A DNA stretch of 64,000 bases from NCBI RefSeq assembly GCF_014195505.1, contig NZ_JACIBV010000001.1, forward strand, positions 2,604,001 through 2,668,000. The letters run 5' to 3'. The first letter of the stretch is position 1. Each line of letters starts with the position of its first letter. A program made the translations under genes and the position numbers. Shown piece after piece: positions 1 to 10,573 of this stretch. Origin of the DNA: Nonomuraea dietziae. GTDB taxonomy: Bacteria > Actinomycetota > Actinomycetes > Streptosporangiales > Streptosporangiaceae. The notes beneath the pieces are model-generated. The model was given only the letters and a program-made list of their open reading frames with translations, was not told where the DNA came from and did not search any database.

Positions 1-1120
1 TTCCGGCCTCGGTGCACTTGGCGGCGAACTCGCCCGTGCACAGCTCGTCCTTGGTGACGAAACCGTCGGCCACGACGTCCTTCACGCTGTCGAAGAAGAT
101 CCCCTGGGGGTCGAGCAGCACGGCGGGCACGTCCTGACCGCTCTCGGTGTCCTTGACCGTGCCGGTGGCCGAGGGCTTCTCACCCTTGGCCAGGGAGACC
201 GCCAGCGCGGCCGCCGCGTCGGCCTCCTTCTTGATCGCCTTGTAGACCGTCATGCACTGGTCGCCGGCGAGGATGTTCTGCAGACCCTGGACGGTGGCGT
301 CCTGGCCGGTGACCGGCACCTTGCCGTTGAGGTTGTTCTTCTTCAGCACGGTGATGGCGGCGTTGCCGAGGCCGTCGTTGGCCGCGAGCACGCCCGCGAT
401 CTTCGGCTCGCCGGTGAGCATCTGCTCGAAGATGGTGCCGGCCTTGGCGTTGTCCCAGTCGGGCACCGACTCTTCAGGGCCCTTGACGTACTCGCCCGAG
501 TCGAACTTCGGCTTGAGCACGCCGTCGTAGCCGGCCTTGAACAGCGTCGCGTTGTTGTCGGTGGGCGAGCCGTTGAGGTAGGCGACCATGGGCTTGTCGG
601 CCTTCTTGTCGGCCAGGCACTTCGACAGGCCCTCACCCTGCAGGGTGCCGACCTTGGTGTTGTCGAAGCTGACGTAGTAGGCCGCGCCGCCGCCGAGCGT
701 CAGCCTGTCGTAGTCGATGGTGGCCACGCCCTGCGCCTTGGCCTTGCTGAGCACGGCCTTGCCGGTGCCCGAGTCGAGGTTGACGATCATCAGCACGGTC
801 GCGCCGTTGGTGATCATCTGGTCGGCGATCGTCTGGAAGGCGTTCTTGTCGCCCTGGGCGTTCTGGATGTCGTAGGCGACGCCCGCGGCCTTGAAGGCCT
901 CTTCCAGGTACTTGCGGTCCGCGGTCTCCCACCTGGCCGAGGACTTGCTGTCGGGAAGGATGACGCCGATCTTGCCCGCGGCGGCCGCGCTGGAGGCGGG
1001 CGCCGCGCTGGACTGGGCAGGACTGGCCTGGGTGGTGCCACCGCTGTCGCCCCCGCACGCGGTGAGACCGAGGGTCGTCGCCGCTACCGCGGCGGTCAGG
1101 CTGAGGATCCCCTTGCGCAT
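1..1120 (-). CDS. Sugar ABC transporter substrate-binding lipoprotein, XylF-like (3' end off window)
   Basis: Binds a pentose (probably xylose) outside the membrane and delivers it to an ABC permease. The reading frame is open from an ATG at 1120 to base 1, so at least 373 residues are here and the C-terminus is missing. The N-terminus is a lipoprotein signal with lipobox LTAC (Cys22), then a Ser/Ala-rich linker. The mature part matches XylF-type periplasmic binding proteins: YDRLTL, YYVSFDNTKVG, LNGSPTDNNA and VTGQDATVQG are all XylF landmarks. An AAAGGA ribosome site lies about 10 bases before the start. Permease and ATPase genes would be expected beyond base 1. Arabinose or another aldose is possible; the family call is firm and the substrate is inferred. 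Confidence 0.87.
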   Translation of the reverse strand, partial: MRKGILSLTAAVAATTLGLTACGGDSGGTTQASPAQSSAAPASSAAAAGKIGVILPDSKSSARWETADRKYLEEAFKAAGVAYDIQNAQGDKNAFQTIADQMITNGATVLMIVNLDSGTGKAVLSKAKAQGVATIDYDRLTLGGGAAYYVSFDNTKVGTLQGEGLSKCLADKKADKPMVAYLNGSPTDNNATLFKAGYDGVLKPKFDSGEYVKGPEESVPDWDNAKAGTIFEQMLTGEPKIAGVLAANDGLGNAAITVLKKNNLNGKVPVTGQDATVQGLQNILAGDQCMTVYKAIKKEADAAAALAVSLAKGEKPSATGTVKDTESGQDVPAVLLDPQGIFFDSVKDVVADGFVTKDELCTGEFAAKCTEAG

Positions 1121-1421
1121 GGTGCACGGGTCCTTTCTCAGGGGGAACGGATGGGGGGTTGCTCCGCCCGCGTACGGCGGCGCCTGCCGTACGCGGTGAA
1201 TGTTGTTTGCGGCAACGTATTCCGCCTCGGCCTGCTTTGGAAGACCCACAGCAGGGCGAGTTTGTTGTGGCGGGTAACAATCCAGAAACGCCCGGGTAAC
1301 CGGCGTTCGCCCAGCGCCACGAAGCGGCGACGCTCCCCCGCCGGACAAGGCGCCGGCGCGCCGCCCCCAGGTCGGGCTCGGCTCGGTGAAGACGAAGACC
1401 TGCGGGGAGGGCGGGCCGCGC
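1121..1421 (-). promoter_or_regulatory. Promoter region of the sugar-binding gene, possible repressor site at 1202-1216
   Basis: No gene is seen in these 301 bases. Reading toward the sugar-binding gene there is a small palindrome, TTGC-G-GCAA, at 1207-1215 inside GTTGTTTGCGGCAAC. It sits about 85 bases upstream of the start codon, a position that suits a LacI- or ROK-type sugar repressor. This is a weak call from symmetry and position only. No clear -35/-10 pair was found. Confidence 0.25.
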
Positions 1422-2144
1422 TCACAGCAGGCTCTGCGCGACCAGCGCCAGCGCGGAGAGCGCCGCCACCACGAGGACGGCGCGCCTGACCCCGCCGCCG
1501 TCGAGGTGGCGGCGCAGCGGCCCGGAGACGAGGAACCCCACGACCAGGAACGGGATCAGCAGCGCGCCCGACCACAGCGCCCTGACCGGCAGCCGGTCCA
1601 CCCACCAGAGGATGAGCAGCGACTGACAGGCGCTGAGGAAGAAGAAGGCGGCCAGCGTCGCGCGGATCTCCGGGCCCCTGGCGTTCTGGTAGACCAGCCC
1701 CATCGGCGGCCCCCCGATGCCGGTGGCGGTCCCCGTGACACCCGAGGCGAAGCCCGCCGCGGTGGTCGTCCAGCCGTTGCGCGGCACCGCCATCGCCCGT
1801 GCGGTCAGCGCCACGGCGATCAGCACCATGATCCCGACGAAGACGCCGAGGGACGTGGCGGAGACGTGGACGACGATGACGGCGCCGATCGCGCTGCCTG
1901 GCAGCCGGCCGAGCAGCGCGAAGCCCAGTCCCCTCCAGTCCGCCCTGCGCCACTCCACGGCCAGCGTGAACAGCGGCAACGTGGCGTTGACCACCTGGAT
2001 CGAGCCCGGCATGAGGGCGGGGTCGAGCATCGTCAGGACGGGAGCGGCGACCAGGCCCAGGCCGAACCCGATGCTTCCCTGAACAACCGCCCCCACAAAC
2101 ACCGCCAAACCCGCCAGAATCAGGATCAACACCGCGTCTGTCAT
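1422..2144 (-). CDS. TauE/SafE family membrane exporter
   Basis: Integral membrane protein of 240 residues, likely exporting sulfite or organosulfonates, or handling another small anion. It has about eight hydrophobic segments. The N-terminal VGAVVQGSIGFGLGLVAAP is the first half of the internally repeated TauE/SafE signature and GFASGVTGTATGIGGPPMGL is the second. Length is normal for the family. The ATG at 2144 is only 20 bases from the start of the divergent peptidase gene, so the two promoters must overlap or the transcripts have very short leaders. A weak CTGGAG lies upstream. Substrate cannot be told from sequence. Confidence 0.85.
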   Translation of the reverse strand: MTDAVLILILAGLAVFVGAVVQGSIGFGLGLVAAPVLTMLDPALMPGSIQVVNATLPLFTLAVEWRRADWRGLGFALLGRLPGSAIGAVIVVHVSATSLGVFVGIMVLIAVALTARAMAVPRNGWTTTAAGFASGVTGTATGIGGPPMGLVYQNARGPEIRATLAAFFFLSACQSLLILWWVDRLPVRALWSGALLIPFLVVGFLVSGPLRRHLDGGGVRRAVLVVAALSALALVAQSLL

Positions 2145-2164
2145 GGGCTCTATGCTCCAGGGTC

Positions 2165-2944
2165 GTGAGAATCCTCCTTCGCCGGGTCGCCCCCTGCGCC
2201 CTCGCCCTGGTCACGACCGGTGCTCTCGCCGTCCCGCCCGCTCACGGCCAGGCGCAGGCAGGCCCGCCGGGACGGCTGCACGGGACCGGCGCGCTGCGCG
2301 CCGCCTCCTGTCCCGAGCCGCCGCTGATCTCGGGTGGCATCCCCCGATCGAAGGAGTACCTCACCGCGATCGTCAGGTGCATGGACACCGGGTGGTCGGC
2401 GCACTTCCGCAGGGCGGGCCTGCGCTACCGCGCTCCCAGGGTCCTGTACTTCGAGCAGCCGCAGGACGAGGTGTGCGGGCTGCCGTGGCCGGGCGGGGCG
2501 GCGGCCTTCTACTGCACCCGGCGCGCCACGCTCGTCTTCCCCCTCGAGGGCCCGTGGATCGAGGGGCGCACCGACCTGTACCCGTTGAAGATCGCCGCCC
2601 ACGAGTACGGTCACCACGTGCAGCAGCAGGCGGGCGTCAGGAGCGCCTACGAGAGGCTGGTGCGCGCCCGCAGGGGCGACCAGGCCGAGCTGGGCAGGCG
2701 CTACGAGCTGCAGGCCGACTGCCTGGCGGGGGTGTTCACCGCAAGCGTGTGGCGCTCGCTCGGCCGCTCCCCCGCCGACTGGACGGCGCTCGTCGAGGCG
2801 GTGAGGGCGAGCGGGGACGAGCCCGAGGGGCGCCGCAGCCACGGCAAGGGCGCCAGCCGCGCGTACTGGCTCGGACGCGGCTACGCGGCGGTGTCGCCCT
2901 CGGCGTGCGACACCTGGTCGGCACCGCCGTCCAGGGTCTCGTGA
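2165..2944 (+). CDS. Secreted neutral zinc metallopeptidase (YpfJ/PF04228-like)
   Basis: Predicted secreted zinc peptidase, 259 residues from a GTG start. Residues 1-28 form a signal peptide with an Ala-His-Gly cleavage region. The zinc motif is HEYGHH (146-151) and the third-ligand region is ELQADCLAG (181-189), both hallmarks of the putative neutral zinc metallopeptidase family. Paired cysteines (Cys50, Cys72, Cys104, Cys117) fit an exported, disulfide-bonded protein. The gene diverges from the TauE/SafE gene. Its stop codon falls in the first copy of a 40-bp tandem repeat, so the C-terminal residues are encoded by repeat sequence and may be a recent addition. Confidence 0.83.
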   Translation: MRILLRRVAPCALALVTTGALAVPPAHGQAQAGPPGRLHGTGALRAASCPEPPLISGGIPRSKEYLTAIVRCMDTGWSAHFRRAGLRYRAPRVLYFEQPQDEVCGLPWPGGAAAFYCTRRATLVFPLEGPWIEGRTDLYPLKIAAHEYGHHVQQQAGVRSAYERLVRARRGDQAELGRRYELQADCLAGVFTASVWRSLGRSPADWTALVEAVRASGDEPEGRRSHGKGASRAYWLGRGYAAVSPSACDTWSAPPSRVS

Positions 2945-3053
2945 CGGGCCGCGCAGAGGCGCGTGCCATCGCAGGGTCTCGTGACAGGGCCGCGCAGAGG
3001 CGCGTGCCATCGCAGGGTCTCGTGACGCACCGCGCCGACGCGCGTGCCATCGC
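2933..3053. repeat. Three tandem copies of a 40-41 bp repeat
   Basis: Copies begin at 2933, 2973 and 3014, each starting AGGGTCTCGTGAC and ending GCGTGCCATCGC. Copies 1 and 2 differ by one inserted base; copy 3 has several substitutions. The first copy contains the stop codon of the zinc peptidase gene, so the array starts inside the gene and runs into the spacer. Confidence 0.9.
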
Positions 3054-3082
3054 AGCGGCGAGGGGCGGGGGCGCGGAGAACG

Positions 3083-3118
3083 CCGACGCCCCGCGCGGGG
3101 TGGTGCGCGGGGCGTCGG
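3083..3118. terminator. Strong hairpin between convergent genes
   Basis: Perfect 14-bp stem (3083-3096 with 3105-3118) around an 8-base loop. It lies between the end of the zinc peptidase gene and the end of aconitase, which converge, so it can serve both directions. There is no U tract, which is common for high-GC actinomycete terminators. Confidence 0.7.
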
Positions 3119-3235
3119 TCAGATCGGGTGGTTCCCCCGAGTGGGGCGCGTTGAGGGTCGCGCCCGCCCGGCGCATGGCCGGGCTCCCGCCGCCCGCCCC
3201 CGGCTGATGGCCGGGTGCGGGAGCGGGAAGTCCCC

Positions 3236-6007
<2,772 letters not shown>

Positions 6008-6076
6008 GGTGATTCGCCTCCTCGTTAGACAAGTTCTCAGTCACAAATCCTGCCGCACCATGCGACCTCCCATGAC

Positions 6077-6092
6077 GTTAGGTCACCCTAAC
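6077..6092. promoter_or_regulatory. Palindrome upstream of aconitase
   Basis: GTTAGG-TCAC-CCTAAC, with perfect 6-bp arms, 70-85 bases upstream of the aconitase start. The arms resemble the TTAGG/CCTAA elements of DtxR/IdeR iron boxes, but their spacing does not match the 19-bp box. Treat as an unassigned operator or promoter-overlapping site. Confidence 0.35.
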
Positions 6093-6108
6093 CAGGAGGT
6101 GGGGCAGG

Positions 6109-6154
6109 TCTCTCGACATCAAGATATCCGGCCAAGTATCTCGACATCAAGTTA
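6109..6154. promoter_or_regulatory. Two tandem copies of an 18-bp palindromic operator before aconitase
   Basis: Copy 1 (6109-6126) ends CTCGACATCAAGATA; copy 2 (6137-6154) is TATCTCGACATCAAGTTA. They share a 13-base core, TCTCGACATCAAG, and are 28 bases apart. Each is an imperfect palindrome of the form TATCTyGA-N2-TCrAGATA, as expected for a MarR-type dimer. They lie between the YdjM-like stop and the aconitase start. In Streptomyces, the MarR protein TamR is reported to control aconitase; equating these sites with TamR sites is inference. Confidence 0.55.
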
Positions 6155-6158
6155 CCCG

Positions 6159-6884
6159 CTAGTACGCGAGGCGCCAGAACAGGAGGCCGACAATCGCCAC
6201 GGAAAGTACCGGCGCGAGAATCTTCTGCTCGAATTTCTTGCCGGTCTTGATGCCGATCTTCCACGGCAGCATGAACTTGTAGGCCATCGGCCACAGCACG
6301 GGACAGCCCCGCTCGGTCATGCAGTCGCCGACCACATGGATGAGCGAGCCGATCCCGACCGCCAGCCCCAGCCACGCGTAGCCCACATCCAGCGACATGA
6401 ACACGACGTAGAGCCCGGCGGTGAGCCCGATGTTGACCATCGCCGAGCCCATCTTGTTGCCGGGGATGCCGATGCCGATCGCGCGCAGGGACAGGCCGAT
6501 GAGCAGGACGACCATGATGTCCCTGCCGATCGGATAGGTGCCGGCCAGGTAGTGCGCGCCGAACCCCGCCGCCACGGCGAAGGCCAGCGAGTGCGTGGCC
6601 CCCCTGTGCCCGCCCGACAGCCACGAGACCACCTTGCTGAGCAGCCAGGTCACGGGGCCGAAGGTCTGGGCGATGGTGGCGCTGGGGTGATCGAGGTCGG
6701 GCAGCATCGCCGCGCCCGCGCACACCAGCGCGCCCGCGATGAGTTCGGCGGGGGTCAGGGCGCCCGCCATGATGCCCGTCTCGATGAACCTGCTCGACTC
6801 GTTCACCAGCGGAAGCGCGGCGAAGACGGGCGCAAGGCCCAGCCAGGCGGCGGCTCCGGTCAGCGCGTGCGTGTGCCCCATCAT
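6159..6884 (-). CDS. YdjM-like (PF04307) integral membrane protein, putative metal-dependent hydrolase
   Basis: A membrane protein of 241 residues related to LexA-regulated YdjM and annotated widely as a metal-dependent hydrolase. The N-terminal MMGHTHALTGAAAW and the later MLPDLDHPSA and GATHSLAF carry the conserved His/Asp residues (H4, H6, DxDHP, HS) that define PF04307. Around six hydrophobic helices follow. GDCMTERGCPVLWP near residue 190 is a second conserved patch. The start is the first of two consecutive ATGs at 6884. It is followed by aconitase in the same orientation, but the operators between them suggest separate promoters. The biochemical role of the family is not established. 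Confidence 0.82.
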   Translation of the reverse strand: MMGHTHALTGAAAWLGLAPVFAALPLVNESSRFIETGIMAGALTPAELIAGALVCAGAAMLPDLDHPSATIAQTFGPVTWLLSKVVSWLSGGHRGATHSLAFAVAAGFGAHYLAGTYPIGRDIMVVLLIGLSLRAIGIGIPGNKMGSAMVNIGLTAGLYVVFMSLDVGYAWLGLAVGIGSLIHVVGDCMTERGCPVLWPMAYKFMLPWKIGIKTGKKFEQKILAPVLSVAIVGLLFWRLAY

Positions 6885-6936
6885 GTCAAGATCACGCTAC
6901 GTCATCGTAGAGCAAAGCGCGTGCGGGAGACGGGGA

Positions 6937-7005
6937 CAAAAAAGACGAGGTCGCTACCGCGGCGACAGCACCCCCCAGCCCTGCCGACGCGGAACGACCT
7001 CGTCT
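6937..7005 (-). ncRNA. Minus-strand hairpin with U tail: intrinsic terminator or very small RNA
   Basis: On the minus strand, AGACGAGGTCG (7005-6995) pairs with CGACCTCGTCT (6953-6943), 11 bp. It continues inward through CCGCG/CGCGG and CGGCAG/CTGTCG to a loop rich in G (six in a row), and is followed directly by UUUUUU. The inner helix forms on the minus strand through a G-U pair; on the plus strand the same position would be an A-C mismatch, so the minus strand is the likely RNA. No gene upstream on that strand needs terminating: both flanking genes point away. That suggests a short independent transcript. No promoter is proven. Confidence 0.42.
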
Positions 7006-7059
7006 GCTCTAGATAACGGCCCCCGTCCCATCCATGTTCCCGAATTCCGCGACTTTTTC

Positions 7060-7073
7060 GTGATCTAGGTCAC
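7060..7073. promoter_or_regulatory. CRP/GlxR-type binding site
   Basis: GTGATCTAGGTCAC matches the inner bases of the cAMP-receptor-family consensus TGTGA-N6-TCACA, including the central TA seen in GlxR sites. It lies in the 300-base divergent region between the YdjM-like gene and padR, about 125 bases upstream of the padR start and about 60 bases upstream of the minus-strand hairpin RNA. Confidence 0.5.
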
Positions 7074-7121
7074 TCTGCGCCACTCCTCCACAGCTGTCCC
7101 GGAACCGGCCTTGCCTTCAGA

Positions 7122-7147
7122 ATGTCAGCGATATATCTTTGAAGCAT
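7122..7147. promoter_or_regulatory. Candidate PadR autoregulatory site
   Basis: An AT-rich patch in a very GC-rich background, with GATATATC (7130-7137) flanked by ATG and CAT. GATATATC elements are typical upstream of actinobacterial padR/DUF1707 gene pairs. It lies about 55 bases before the padR start, overlapping the likely promoter. Weak, context-based call. Confidence 0.35.
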
Positions 7148-7191
7148 CGAGAGCGGTCGAAAGCCGATCGCGTAAGAACGGAGAACACACC

Positions 7192-7923
7192 ATGAGTTCC
7201 GCACAGGCAATGGGCGGCGGCCAGTGGGCCGACCCCCGCGAGATGAAGAGGGCCGCCCGCGAGGCGTTCCGCATGATGGCCGGGGCGTGGCAGCACGGCG
7301 GCCATCACCACCAGAGGCAGGGACCGCCGCACGAGGGCGGCCCGCACGAACACCGGCAGCGAGGAAGAGGCAGGCCAGGCCCGTTCCCCTTCGAGTTCGG
7401 CAGAGGCCCTTGGGGCGGTCCTGGTGGGCCGTTCGGGCGTCACGGATTCGGCGGCAGCGGCCGCAAGGCCAAGCGCGGCGACGTCCGCGCCGCCATCCTC
7501 GCCCTGCTCGCCGAGGAGCCGCGCAACGGCTACCAGGTCATCCAGGAGATCGCCGAGCGCAGCGAGGGTGGCTGGAAGCCCAGCCCCGGCGCCGTCTACC
7601 CGGCCCTCCAACAGCTCACCGACGAGGGCCTGGTGATCGCCGAGGAGAACGAGGGCCGCAAGACCTTCCGCCTCACCGAGGCGGGGCAGGCCTACATCGC
7701 CGAGCATCCCGAAGAGGTCCGCGCGCCATGGGACGCCATGCGCCCCGACATCGACGACAACTCGGCCGAGTTGATGGACATCGCCAAGCAGTCGGCTTTC
7801 GCGATGATGCAGATCCTGCACTCCGGCACGGAGGCACAGGTGCGCGAGGCCCGCAAGGCGCTGGTCGAGACGCGCCGCAAGCTCTACCAGATCCTGGCCG
7901 ACGGCGACCCCGACGAGGAGTGA
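7192..7923 (+). CDS. PadR family transcriptional regulator
   Basis: DNA-binding regulator of 243 residues. The first 90 residues are low-complexity (His/Gly/Arg-rich, GGHHHQRQ and GPWGGPGGPFGRHGFGG). The winged-helix PadR domain starts at about residue 93 (KRGDVRAAILALLAEEPRNGY), with the diagnostic GAVYPALQQLTDEGLV recognition region and EGRKTFRLTEAG wing. A C-terminal helix for dimerisation follows. The His-rich head could bind metal, but that is speculation. The ATG at 7192 was chosen over a longer upstream frame because it has a CGGAG ribosome site and a plausible N-terminus. The DUF1707 gene follows 9 bases later and is almost certainly co-transcribed. Confidence 0.9.
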   Translation: MSSAQAMGGGQWADPREMKRAAREAFRMMAGAWQHGGHHHQRQGPPHEGGPHEHRQRGRGRPGPFPFEFGRGPWGGPGGPFGRHGFGGSGRKAKRGDVRAAILALLAEEPRNGYQVIQEIAERSEGGWKPSPGAVYPALQQLTDEGLVIAEENEGRKTFRLTEAGQAYIAEHPEEVRAPWDAMRPDIDDNSAELMDIAKQSAFAMMQILHSGTEAQVREARKALVETRRKLYQILADGDPDEE

Positions 7924-7932
7924 CCTCCCGCC

Positions 7933-8418
7933 ATGACCACAGGTGAAGAGCTGCGCATCGGCGACGCCGAGCGCGACGAGACGATGGCCGCCCTGCGCGA
8001 GCACTACGCGCAGGGCCGCCTGACCCGCGAGGAGCTCGACGAGCGTCTCGGCCTGGCCCTGACGGCGAAGACGGCGGGCGAGCTGACCCGCGTCTGCGCC
8101 GACCTGCCCGGTCCCGCTCGCCACTCCCCCGAGGAGTACGCCTACGGCTGGCCCGAGGCCATGGCAGCTCACCGCCACCACCTCGCACAGCTGCGAGGGC
8201 GCCCGCACCACCTCCCCCGTGCCCGCTGGAGCCCGCACCACCACAGGCGCCACCACAGGGGTCCGGGGCCGATCGCGCCCTTCCTGATGCTCGCGCTGGT
8301 CATCGGCATCGCGGTCGGCGGATGGTCGGTGCTCAAGGTGCTGTTCTTCGTGTGGATGGCCGCGATGGTGTTCGGCTTCGTCCACCGCCGCGCGCGTCCG
8401 CACCGGCTGCGCCCCTGA
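7933..8418 (+). CDS. DUF1707 membrane protein
   Basis: Protein of 161 residues. Residues 6-58 are a DUF1707 domain (RIGDAERDETMAALREHYAQ, then GRLTREELDERL and ADLPG), a short helical domain usually linked to membrane segments in actinobacteria. A His/Arg-rich linker (about 75-112) leads to one or two hydrophobic segments (IAPFLMLALVIGIAVGG and VLFFVWMAAMVFGFV). A PadR gene directly upstream is a common arrangement, so the pair probably senses or responds to envelope state. The molecular function of DUF1707 is not known. Confidence 0.87.
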   Translation: MTTGEELRIGDAERDETMAALREHYAQGRLTREELDERLGLALTAKTAGELTRVCADLPGPARHSPEEYAYGWPEAMAAHRHHLAQLRGRPHHLPRARWSPHHHRRHHRGPGPIAPFLMLALVIGIAVGGWSVLKVLFFVWMAAMVFGFVHRRARPHRLRP

Positions 8419-8506
8419 TCACCGTCCCGCGCGGATCGCCGGCCCCGATCGTCCGGGGCCGGCGGCGACGGCCGGTGCGGCATCCACCCGCGGGCGGGGA
8501 ACGGAT

Positions 8507-9952
8507 CTAGCCGAGGACGGCCGGCTCTGACGGGGCCGCCTGCTGGGCGGCGGGGTCGCGTTCGGCGGAGCGGAGCACGGCCAGCGCGACCACCAGGGCC
8601 GCCAGCAGCAGGCCCGCCGCGATGCCGAACGCCAGCCGGTAGCCGCCGGTCAGGGCCGCGGCCTGGGTCGCTCCCCCTGCCAGCAGCTCTCCGGTTCGGG
8701 AGGCGGCCATGGTGGACAGTACGGCCACGCCCAGCGCCATGCCGATCTGCTGCGTGGTGTTGAACAGCCCCGAGGCCAGCCCCGCGTCGTCGGCCCTGGC
8801 CGCGGACATGCCGAGCGTGGCCAGGGCGGGCAGCACCAGACCGCCGCCGGCGATCAGCAGCATGACCGGCAGCAGGTCGTGGACGTACGACGCCTGCACC
8901 GGCACCCTGGTGAGCCAGCCCATCGCGGCGAGCAGCAGGATCAGGCCCGCGATGAGGACGGCACGCGCTCCGAAGCGATTGTTGAGCCTGGCGGAGACGA
9001 ACAGCGAGATGCCGCCGATCGCGACCGCCGCGGGCAGCATCGCCAGGCCGGTCTCGAGCGCGGTGTAGCCCAGCACCTTCTGCATGTAGAGCGCGACGAG
9101 GATCTGGAAGGCGAACATCGCCGACAGGCTCAGCATCTGGGCCAGGTTCGCGCCCGAGACGTTGCGGGAGCGGAAGACCCTCAGCGGCATGAGCGGGGCT
9201 GCGGCCTTGGCCTGCCGGACGAAGAAGCCGGCCAGCAGGGCCAGCGACACCGCGCCGAGGCCCAGCGTGTGACCGGCGAGCCAGCCGTACTCCTCGATCT
9301 TGACGACGGTGTAGATGCCCAGCATCAGGCCGCCGGTGACCAGCGCGGCGCCGAGCGCGTCGGCGCCCGCCGCGAGCCCTGCGCCGCGGTCGGCCGGCAG
9401 GACGCGTACGGCCAGCGCGACGGTGGCCAGCCCGATGGGCAGGTTGATGAAGAAGATCCAGTGCCAGGACAGCGCGTCGGTCAGGACGCCGCCGAGCACC
9501 TGGCCGATGGAGGCTCCGGCGGCGCCGGTGAAGCTGAAGACGCCGATGGCCCTGACCCGCTCCCTCGGCTCGGTGAACAGCGTCACCAGGATGCCGAGCA
9601 CCACCGCCGAGGCCATCGCGCTGCCCACACCCTGCAGGAAGCGGGCGGCGATCAGCAGGCCAGGCGTGGTGGCCGCGCCGGCGAGCAGCGACGCGGCGGT
9701 GAAGACCACGTTGCCTGCCAGGAAGACGGACTTGCGGCCGATCAGGTCGCCCAGGCGTCCGGCAAGGAGCAGCAGTCCGCCGAACGGGATCAAGTAGGCG
9801 TTGACGGTCCAGCTCAGCTCGGCGGCCGTGAAGCCCAGGTCCTGCTGGATGGCCGGCATCGCGACGGTGACGATGCTGCCGTCAAGGATGGTCATCAGGC
9901 TCGCCGCCGACAGAACGATCAGCGCGAACCAGCGTGAGGGGGTGGGGGACAT
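8507..9952 (-). CDS. DHA2-type MFS drug efflux transporter
   Basis: Proton-coupled multidrug efflux permease of the EmrB/QacA (DHA2, 14-helix) class, 481 residues. The first helix carries the DHA2 signature LTILDGSIVTVAMPAI (here SLMTILDGSIVTVAMP). Motif A follows as GRLGDLIGRKSVF and motif C as GAAGASIGQVLGGVL. Fourteen hydrophobic segments are visible. Start is ATG at 9952 with GGAG upstream. The MarR regulator gene lies 71 bases upstream on the same strand, so the pair is likely one operon or a closely linked regulator and target. Substrates cannot be predicted. Confidence 0.92.
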   Translation of the reverse strand: MSPTPSRWFALIVLSAASLMTILDGSIVTVAMPAIQQDLGFTAAELSWTVNAYLIPFGGLLLLAGRLGDLIGRKSVFLAGNVVFTAASLLAGAATTPGLLIAARFLQGVGSAMASAVVLGILVTLFTEPRERVRAIGVFSFTGAAGASIGQVLGGVLTDALSWHWIFFINLPIGLATVALAVRVLPADRGAGLAAGADALGAALVTGGLMLGIYTVVKIEEYGWLAGHTLGLGAVSLALLAGFFVRQAKAAAPLMPLRVFRSRNVSGANLAQMLSLSAMFAFQILVALYMQKVLGYTALETGLAMLPAAVAIGGISLFVSARLNNRFGARAVLIAGLILLLAAMGWLTRVPVQASYVHDLLPVMLLIAGGGLVLPALATLGMSAARADDAGLASGLFNTTQQIGMALGVAVLSTMAASRTGELLAGGATQAAALTGGYRLAFGIAAGLLLAALVVALAVLRSAERDPAAQQAAPSEPAVLG

Positions 9953-9985
9953 GGCCTCTCCTGTTCAGATGCGACAAGAGAGACC

Positions 9986-10005
9986 GTAGCAGATAGTTCC
10001 GTTAC
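9986..10005. promoter_or_regulatory. Candidate operator between marR and efflux gene
   Basis: GTAGC-N10-GTTAC, an imperfect inverted repeat with one mismatch in the arms, in the 71-base space between the MarR gene and the DHA2 transporter. Position makes a MarR-family operator plausible. Symmetry is modest, so confidence is low. Confidence 0.25.
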
Positions 10006-10023
10006 AGACGATCCTTGACGGGC

Positions 10024-10512
10024 CTACTTTTGGGACTGCCGGGCCCTGCGGGCGCCCTGACCGAGCTCCACCGGGGTCGACAGATGGCCCTCGACCAGCC
10101 GCTTCATCGCCCTGAGCAGCACCTCTCGCTCATCCTTCGGCAGGGCCTCCAGCGCGTCGCGATGCACGCCGTCGACGATCTGCTGACTGCGCCTGGCGAC
10201 CTCGGCGCCCTTCTCGGTGACCATGATGATCCGCGCCCGCCGGTCGGTGCTGGAGGGGCGGCGCTCGGCCAGGCCCGCCTTCTCGAGGGCGTCGACCGTG
10301 ACCACCATGGTCGTCTTGTCCATGTCGCCGATCTCGGCGAGCTGGATCTGCGTGCGCTCCCCCTCCAGGGCGTGGACGAGCACGCAGTGCATGCGCGGCG
10401 TCAGGCCGATCTCGGCCAGTTCGGCCGCCATTCTCGTGCGCAGCACATGACTGGTGTGGTCGAGCAGGAACGACAGGTCGGGCGCGGTGCGGCCGGGTGC
10501 CATGGCGGTCAT
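10024..10512 (-). CDS. MarR family transcriptional regulator
   Basis: Winged-helix repressor of 162 residues that probably controls the adjacent efflux pump. The recognition-helix region is IGDMDKTTMVVTVDALEKAG (about 65-85) and the wing is the family-diagnostic STDRRARIIMVTEKG, where the Asp-Arg-Arg contact is intact. Flanking helices form the dimer interface. A second in-frame ATG three codons later is an equally possible start. Regulation by an aromatic or phenolic ligand is usual for the family and unproven here. Confidence 0.9.
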   Translation of the reverse strand: MTAMAPGRTAPDLSFLLDHTSHVLRTRMAAELAEIGLTPRMHCVLVHALEGERTQIQLAEIGDMDKTTMVVTVDALEKAGLAERRPSSTDRRARIIMVTEKGAEVARRSQQIVDGVHRDALEALPKDEREVLLRAMKRLVEGHLSTPVELGQGARRARQSQK

Positions 10513-10573
10513 GTCCTCAGCCTACTCAATCGTCCCCAAACGGATTATCCGCAACGGCCTGGCCGCTGGGCGG

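Noticed and set aside
6077..6092. IdeR/DtxR iron box before aconitase
   Set aside because: Arms resemble TTAGG/CCTAA but the spacing differs from the 19-bp box and only about 13 of 19 positions match.
6937..7005. Plus-strand reading as a 6C-type RNA (six C in the loop)
   Set aside because: The loop does have six C, but only one such hairpin is seen, whereas 6C RNAs have two. The inner helix is better on the minus strand and the U tail follows it there.
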